From the NCBI RefSeq assembly GCF_900291955.1, contig NZ_OLMR01000010.1, positions 1 to 58,470 on the forward strand: 58,470 bases of DNA. The letters run 5' to 3'. The DNA comes from Pseudoruminococcus massiliensis. Its GTDB lineage: Bacteria > Bacillota > Clostridia > Oscillospirales > Acutalibacteraceae. Below the pieces are notes generated by a model. The model searched no databases and was not told the origin of the DNA. It was given only the letters and a program-made list of their open reading frames with translations. How positions within the stretch are numbered: position 1 is the first letter of the stretch; each line of letters opens with the position of its first letter. A program made the translations under genes and the position numbers. Positions 54,901 to 58,470 of this stretch are shown here, piece after piece.

Positions 54901-57366
54901 TCCATAAGGAATTGCAATGGAAACTGCATGCCCCTTGTCATCGGATGTGATTGTTGTTGCTCCGTTTTCCCCGATTACAACCGGAGATGCCTTGTCAAAG
55001 TCATAACTTCCATCTGCCTTTACAGGTAAAGATGATTTCAAATAAGCTGTAAACTCTGCACCTGCAAGCAGTCCTGCTTCAGTATCATCGCCATTGTCAG
55101 ATACCTTGATAAGCTGGAATGGCTGCTTGATTACCTGCTCTGCTGAAGTTGTACTTCTTGATACCTCTGCTACAAGGTCTCCCTCATAATCACATACCAC
55201 ATCATGTTCCTCTTCGTCTAAGAGATACCCCTCTGATGGAGTGATTTCCTTTACATAATAATTTCCAAGGTAAAGGTTATTGACCTCTGCCTCTCCATTC
55301 TTATCTGTTGTAAGTGTTGCTACAAGGTCACCTGCTTTGAATACGACTCCTGTTGCTCCGTCCGGATGCACGATATCGTTTCTTGCATAAAGACCATAAA
55401 CTGCACCTTCAAGGCTTGCATCTCCCTGGGCAACTGCCTTGCCTGATTCCTTGTCTACCTTGTAGATATGAATCTTTGCTGTCGTTCTGTCATTCACAAA
55501 TGTATGACTGAATGATGCCTTTGCCTGTGTTTCAGGTAATACATTGAAATTGAAGCTGTAAACATCTTTACTGTTTCTGATATACGCATATGGTGCCTGT
55601 GTCTCTGATACATAATATCCGTTAGAGATTGGCAGATCCGCGCTGTAGCTTGCCTTTCCGTCCTCACCTGTAGTTACTGTCTCAAGAGCTGTACCCTTTG
55701 TCACAATAACCTGTCCGGCATAGTTTTTGATGTCATTTCCGGCATAAAGTGTGTACTTGCCGCCTTCAAGAGGGTTCTCTGTGTCAGAGTCCTTCTTTAC
55801 GACAGATACATCCGCTTTCTGTCTTGTATTCTCAATCGTAGTTGATTCATACTGGACTGTCACAGTCTGGTGCTTATACTCAACTGCTACTGTCTGAGGT
55901 GTGGTATTGATTGTATATCCGTCAATGCTCTTAATCTCAGTAATCACATAAGTTCCAAGATGAAGGTCAGATAATACCACCTGTCCGTCAGTTCCTGTTG
56001 TTAGGCTTTCTGCTACAACATCGCCAGCACTATACACCTTTGTACCATCTGCCTTGTAGATATCTGCCCCGGCAGTTACCTTGAATGCTGCTCCGGAAAG
56101 CTTCTTTTTCTCATAGGTGAAATTGCTTCCATTCCATGAGCTAAGCACCTCACCCTCTTTGTAGATTGTGATTGCTCCAAGCTGCTCTTTATCTGTTGCA
56201 GAGATTCCCGTTGTCTGTCCTGCTTTTACAGTAAGTGTATGAACCTTACCGGAAAGGACATATCCCTTTGGTGCGGTAATTTCTTTTACATAATAAGTGC
56301 CTGCAACAAGTGCAGCTGACTTTGCATATCCGTTTCCATCTGTTGTCATGGTCTGTACTCTGTTTGTGCATCCGCTGTCAGAATAGATTCCATAAACTGC
56401 ACCGGAAAGCTTCACTCCGCTTGACTCATCTGTCTTTGTAAGCTCACCATATCCGATGTTCTCTGTCTTGACCTTGATATAGGCTTTGACAGGATCTGCT
56501 GTCGGTCTTTCAGAAATAAACTCCTGATATCCGCTTTTTCCTGTAAGCCAGAATACACAGCTTGATGTTGTCTCAACCTTGCCTGCATTGGATGTGAATG
56601 TTCCTGTTGTAGCTGTAGTATTCACACTCGTTGAAGATATGGTAATACTGTTGCCATTCTTATCAACAGAATATCCGCTGATGCCAAAATCAAAATCCGA
56701 TAAAACACCATTGCTGTCATATAATGTTGTTTCAAATCTCTGACTTCCCTCATTCCACTTCAGCTCATAAGTTGGTGCCTCACTGGTTCTGCGTGATGCA
56801 AAACTTGGAAGTGTTGCATTGTAGGAGCTGCTGATATTGTCCCTGAGTCTCTCATAATAACTGTATGAAGAATCAGGACTTGGTGCTGTGTTGCAGAGCT
56901 TTCTCGCTGCCGAATCACCACTTCCAGTTCCAAAAATATCTGCTACAATTACCCATACCATTGCCTGAGTTGCGATATACTCATCACACTGGCTGTTGCT
57001 TGGTGCCGCCTTTTGTGTACTGTTAAACCCATAATAAAGGCAGTAACTTAAAAGCTTTCTCTGCTGTGCTGACATTGATGTGCTTGCATCATCGTAGCTG
57101 TTCATAAGCTGACCGCCATCTGCTCTTAATCCGAAATTCATACAATATGCCGAATTTCCGTCAAGAATTGAATACAGAATCTTGCCATGATTAAATCCGG
57201 GCTTTAGCTCACTTACTTCTCCGGAATTTTTGACTGATGCATTCCAGAACGCAATATTTGCCTGCGGACTGGCTGCAAATGCTGTTGTACCATTCGTAAA
57301 GAGTGTTCCAACCAGTGTGAGCATAGCCATAAATCCTGCCATAAAACGCTTTAGTTTCTGTTTCAT
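51988..57366 (-). CDS. Thioester-domain, multi-SpaA LPQTG surface adhesin
   Basis: A 1792-residue cell-wall protein. Signal peptide: KRFMAGFMAMLTLVGTLFTN, cut near AFA. The N-terminal thioester domain has Cys75 (SAYCMNFGL) and Gln134 (ATQAMVWVI), which can form an internal thioester for covalent attachment to host surfaces. About 13 SpaA/Cna-B-type domains follow (about 305-1740), many with K at the start of the domain (TKTD, VKKD, EKTD) and E in the YxVxE motif, allowing isopeptide bonds. It ends KLPQTGDNANPLLYLGIGAL with a basic tail. ATG 57366 follows GGAGGAAAGAGCAC. The ICE sortase is the likely anchoring enzyme. Confidence 0.93.
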   Translation of the reverse strand: MKQKLKRFMAGFMAMLTLVGTLFTNGTTAFAASPQANIAFWNASVKNSGEVSELKPGFNHGKILYSILDGNSAYCMNFGLRADGGQLMNSYDDASTSMSAQQRKLLSYCLYYGFNSTQKAAPSNSQCDEYIATQAMVWVIVADIFGTGSGDSAARKLCNTAPSPDSSYSYYERLRDNISSSYNATLPSFASRRTSEAPTYELKWNEGSQRFETTLYDSNGVLSDFDFGISGYSVDKNGNSITISSTSVNTTATTGTFTSNAGKVETTSSCVFWLTGKSGYQEFISERPTADPVKAYIKVKTENIGYGELTKTDESSGVKLSGAVYGIYSDSGCTNRVQTMTTDGNGYAKSAALVAGTYYVKEITAPKGYVLSGKVHTLTVKAGQTTGISATDKEQLGAITIYKEGEVLSSWNGSNFTYEKKKLSGAAFKVTAGADIYKADGTKVYSAGDVVAESLTTGTDGQVVLSDLHLGTYVITEIKSIDGYTINTTPQTVAVEYKHQTVTVQYESTTIENTRQKADVSVVKKDSDTENPLEGGKYTLYAGNDIKNYAGQVIVTKGTALETVTTGEDGKASYSADLPISNGYYVSETQAPYAYIRNSKDVYSFNFNVLPETQAKASFSHTFVNDRTTAKIHIYKVDKESGKAVAQGDASLEGAVYGLYARNDIVHPDGATGVVFKAGDLVATLTTDKNGEAEVNNLYLGNYYVKEITPSEGYLLDEEEHDVVCDYEGDLVAEVSRSTTSAEQVIKQPFQLIKVSDNGDDTEAGLLAGAEFTAYLKSSLPVKADGSYDFDKASPVVIGENGATTITSDDKGHAVSIAIPYGTYVVVESKTPHNMKTIKPFEVKISENHPDKPQTWRVFLDREFTAKLRVIKKDSDTKQTVLVPNAEFKIFNIDKNEYVKQYTTYPSKVEHTSFFTDEDGDLILPEALKIGNYRIEEVSAPFGYVVNDKYVNISVDTDTAFETDGDTNDAIITVEYSDAPAVGELTVEKKGEVLDGFKGGLLASSYEKEFVYKEGSLAGAKFKVYAAEDIYTADNQKDADGNRIKYYSKGDLVTTLTTGKDGKATAKNLPLGQYRVVEVEAPYGYVLNPNEQKVTFTYVDDKTPVIKESLTFSDDRQKLDMSVTKLDAEDNTPIAGAVFGLYADEDIKNADGRVIIEKGTLLEKATSDENGKIAFVKNYPFAKYVARELVKPAGYVTNEEAVNFDTKYQGQDVKTAVYNSEYKNTPTTFEFTKTDITSGAELTGATLTVLDKDGNVVDTWTSDAKEAHVIKRLVVGEIYTLREEFAPYGYLKAADIQFTVEDTGKVQHVEMKDEVPTGSIVINKDGEFVTDTTLMKGYWYDFIFNFFKDSLAGVTFDVYAKEDIVSADGLDTVYHKAGDKVATIVTNDKGIARIDDLPLGRYYLVETKTIDGFVLDDTPIEADLSYIDQNTKVVFAGMDVTNERQKVQITVTKTDSETKEALEGAVFGLFAKEDIVNKDGKVIVKADTQIERTVTGKDGKAAFTSDLPLGQYYVKEIEAPKGYVKSDKIFDVDASYQGDKVKVIEFEAAFENAPIKVEISKTDITGEKELPGAKLSVIDADGKLVESWTSEAGKTYMIERLPVGKYTLREESAPYGYKVAKDVTFEVKETAEIQKVSMKDEQAVGKIVIEKTDKVTGKPIEGVVFEVRDKDGKVLDTLTTDKNGHAESKELPICTYNEDGSFKEDIHYTVVETKAADGYILDETAHDVTLRYDDNAPDVVVTTLKLVNVPTEPKLPQTGDNANPLLYLGIGALALITGVGVGLRGRKKKNKQ

Positions 57367-57393
57367 GTGCTCTTTCCTCCTTAATTTACGCAT

Positions 57394-57431
57394 AAAAAAA
57401 GAAAGACATAAGTTTATGGCTTACATCTTTC
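57394..57431 (-). terminator. Terminator after the lipoprotein gene
   Basis: Minus strand: GAAAGATGTAAGC pairs with TTATGTCTTTC (imperfect) and is followed by seven T. It separates the lipoprotein gene from the surface protein gene, whose ribosome binding site begins about 15 bp further on. Confidence 0.8.
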
Positions 57432-57457
57432 TTCCTTCTGCTTCTATTCGTTTTTAT

Positions 57458-58246
57458 TTATCTGTGACATCGAAACTCGTAATAGTCTGTGCCGCCTGTC
57501 GTGTAAACTCCATCATAACTGATGTAGAATACCGGATCTGTTTCCAAAAGTAACATACTTGCAATATATTCTGCGATTGCATCCTCAGATGATAACCGCT
57601 GTCCATCAATGGTACTTGCTTTGTTAAGGTCTGTCTCTACAAACACACTATAATAAGAGCCTTCCATACCATCGTAAGGATAATACTCATTGTACTCTTC
57701 CTGCGTGATACTGCCATCATTCAAATGGTTCTGTAAATTCTGCTGTGTGGTAATCATTCCTCCTGCCTGACACTTTGCTGTTGCAAGTGACACAACATTC
57801 TGTGGACTGTATGCCACGGATGCAGGCTGTGGGTTGCTCACATTGTCTTTCGGACTGTCTGTAGTCTGACCACCATTACCTGCATTACTCTGATTTCCGC
57901 CAGCTTCCTCATTATCATTTACAGGAGCTTTCTGTTCCGGCTCGTCATTCTGCTTTGGCTTTTCTTCCTGCTTTGAAGCAGTTTTATTATCTGCGGATCG
58001 GTTATCTTCTTTATCAGTCTTCTCTTCTGAATCTTTAGCCTCGGCAATATCTTTCTCTGTCTCATCACTTCCAGCTTCGGTTGTGACCTCTGTGACAGCT
58101 TCCGTTGCCATTGCTACTTCTTCAGTTGGCTTTACGCTTTCCGTCTGTTTCTCTGTCTGATTATCAGCCTTTTCCTTACCACCATTACAGGCAGCCATTG
58201 AAAAGACCAGTACTGCGGATAATAAGATAATACTTATCTTCTTCAT
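57458..58246 (-). CDS. Lipoprotein, unknown function
   Basis: A 262-residue lipoprotein. Signal and lipobox: KKISIILLSAVLVFSMAACN, with lipidated Cys20. A very long acidic/Q/N/T-rich linker (about 25-150, with many E, K, D, T) follows, then a C-terminal folded domain with NHLNDGSITQEEYNEYYPYD, SVFVETDLNKAS and VFYISYDGVYTTGGTDYYEF. ATG 58246 is used; the frame is open further upstream. It is probably co-expressed with the surface adhesin as an ICE cell-surface component. No named family. Confidence 0.82.
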   Translation of the reverse strand: MKKISIILLSAVLVFSMAACNGGKEKADNQTEKQTESVKPTEEVAMATEAVTEVTTEAGSDETEKDIAEAKDSEEKTDKEDNRSADNKTASKQEEKPKQNDEPEQKAPVNDNEEAGGNQSNAGNGGQTTDSPKDNVSNPQPASVAYSPQNVVSLATAKCQAGGMITTQQNLQNHLNDGSITQEEYNEYYPYDGMEGSYYSVFVETDLNKASTIDGQRLSSEDAIAEYIASMLLLETDPVFYISYDGVYTTGGTDYYEFRCHR

Positions 58247-58359
58247 AGTAATCACCCATCCCTTCTCCGCAAGAGGGACGGGCTTTGTGTTCCGTGCCAT
58301 CCACCCTTGCAGTGAACTATTTATCTGTAATGCACGGGACACATGGATATATAATAAAA

Positions 58360-58470
58360 AAGTGGACAAGTATGATAAAATAGAAGACAGAAAAAGGAGG
58401 AATAAAAAATGTCTTCAAAAAATCCGAAATACACCCAGGAATATAAGCAAACAATAGTCAATCTGTACCA
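58360..58470 (+). mobile_element. IS3-family element, left end only
   Basis: The terminal inverted repeat begins near 58360 (AGTGGACAAGTATGATAAAA) and is followed by a ribosome binding site and orfA. The repeat resembles the reverse complement of the IS end at 150-166. The insertion is 114 bp upstream of the lipoprotein start. The rest of the IS is outside the window. Confidence 0.8.
58409..58470 (+). CDS. IS3-family transposase orfA, first 20 codons
   Basis: ATG 58409, preceded by AAAAAGGAGGAATAAAAA, begins MSSKNPKYTQEYKQTIVNLY, the usual start of IS3/IS150 orfA HTH proteins (YTxEyKqxIVxLY). The protein binds the IS ends as part of the orfAB transposase. Only the N-terminus is in the window. 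Confidence 0.85.
   Translation, partial: MSSKNPKYTQEYKQTIVNLY

Larger units (their letters stand above)
21810..58359 (-). mobile_element. Integrative conjugative element (most of it)
   Basis: A continuous block of minus-strand genes encodes a full Gram-positive T4SS (VirD4, VirB4, VirB6-like, PrgI, pilin candidate, NlpC/P60), a relaxase with MobC, a methylase-helicase, toprim and RadC-like proteins, and a surface protein plus sortase. The composition is AT-richer than the 13.6-21.8 kb region and changes near 21.81-21.85 kb, where the last element gene ends. No integrase is present, so one boundary lies outside the window; the right boundary used here is only the IS edge. Confidence 0.7.

Overview
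The window looks like mosaic accessory DNA from an anaerobic gut Clostridia-type Firmicute (Lachnospiraceae/Oscillospiraceae-like). This is inferred from the gene families: large serine recombinases, Tn916-type orf7/orf8 regulators, cysteine-rich VLP and TnpV proteins, PrgI/VirB4/VirD4 transfer genes, and SpaA/thioester surface proteins. No housekeeping genes, rRNA, tRNA or CRISPR array were seen. Both edges are parts of IS3-family elements in the same orientation: an orfB tail at 1-166 and an orfA start at 58360-58470.

Region 1 (about 170-3640) holds a large serine recombinase of TndX/TnpX type (+ strand), 0.6 kb of non-coding DNA, and a minus-strand regulatory module: a small protein, an HTH_16 protein and an orf7-like sigma factor. 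Upstream of that sigma gene lay an XRE/membrane regulator that is now split. Its 3' part is at 3638-3982 and its 5' part, with promoter, at 12050-12236. Joining the halves at a shared GGGAAA restores an uninterrupted 146-codon gene with an intact HTH motif. Region 2 (about 3973-12075) is therefore an 8.1 kb integrated mobilizable element. It carries its own serine recombinase, a MobV relaxase, a RepA-type initiator, a cysteine-rich VLP protein, an XRE regulator, and cargo: a GNAT acetyltransferase, 3-methyladenine-DNA glycosylase I and an ANT(6)-type aminoglycoside adenylyltransferase.

Region 3 (about 13.6-21.8 kb) appears GC-richer than what follows it. It is one minus-strand operon behind a clear sigma-A-type promoter: HTH protein, ECF-like sigma factor, membrane protein, multi-pass membrane protein, PrsW-like intramembrane protease, second small membrane protein, and a 1754-residue secreted protein. 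That protein has three tandem ~281-residue repeats. Each repeat is nearly constant except for a ~138-bp segment ending in GFRPVLEV, where substitutions cluster at first and second positions of AAC/AAT-like codons. This resembles variable regions of diversity-generating retroelements, but no reverse transcriptase or template repeat is visible here. The protein has lost its C-terminus at a junction near 13613.

Region 4 (about 21.85-58.3 kb) is most of an integrative conjugative element, nearly all on the minus strand. It encodes a thioester/SpaA LPQTG surface protein, XRE, DUF5688, RadC/JAB and toprim proteins, MobC and a MobP-type relaxase, PcfB, VirD4, a pilin candidate, VirB6-like, PrgI and VirB4 proteins, an NlpC/P60 hydrolase, a 2510-residue methylase-helicase, a sortase, a tandem SpoVG protein and a DUF6674-like protein. 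Two features stand out. A TnpV-like gene with its own ribosome binding site lies entirely inside the helicase gene in another frame. Six GC-rich stem-loops are phased at ~32 bp beside the mobilization operon. No recombinase for this element is in the window, so its right end probably lies beyond the right-hand IS.
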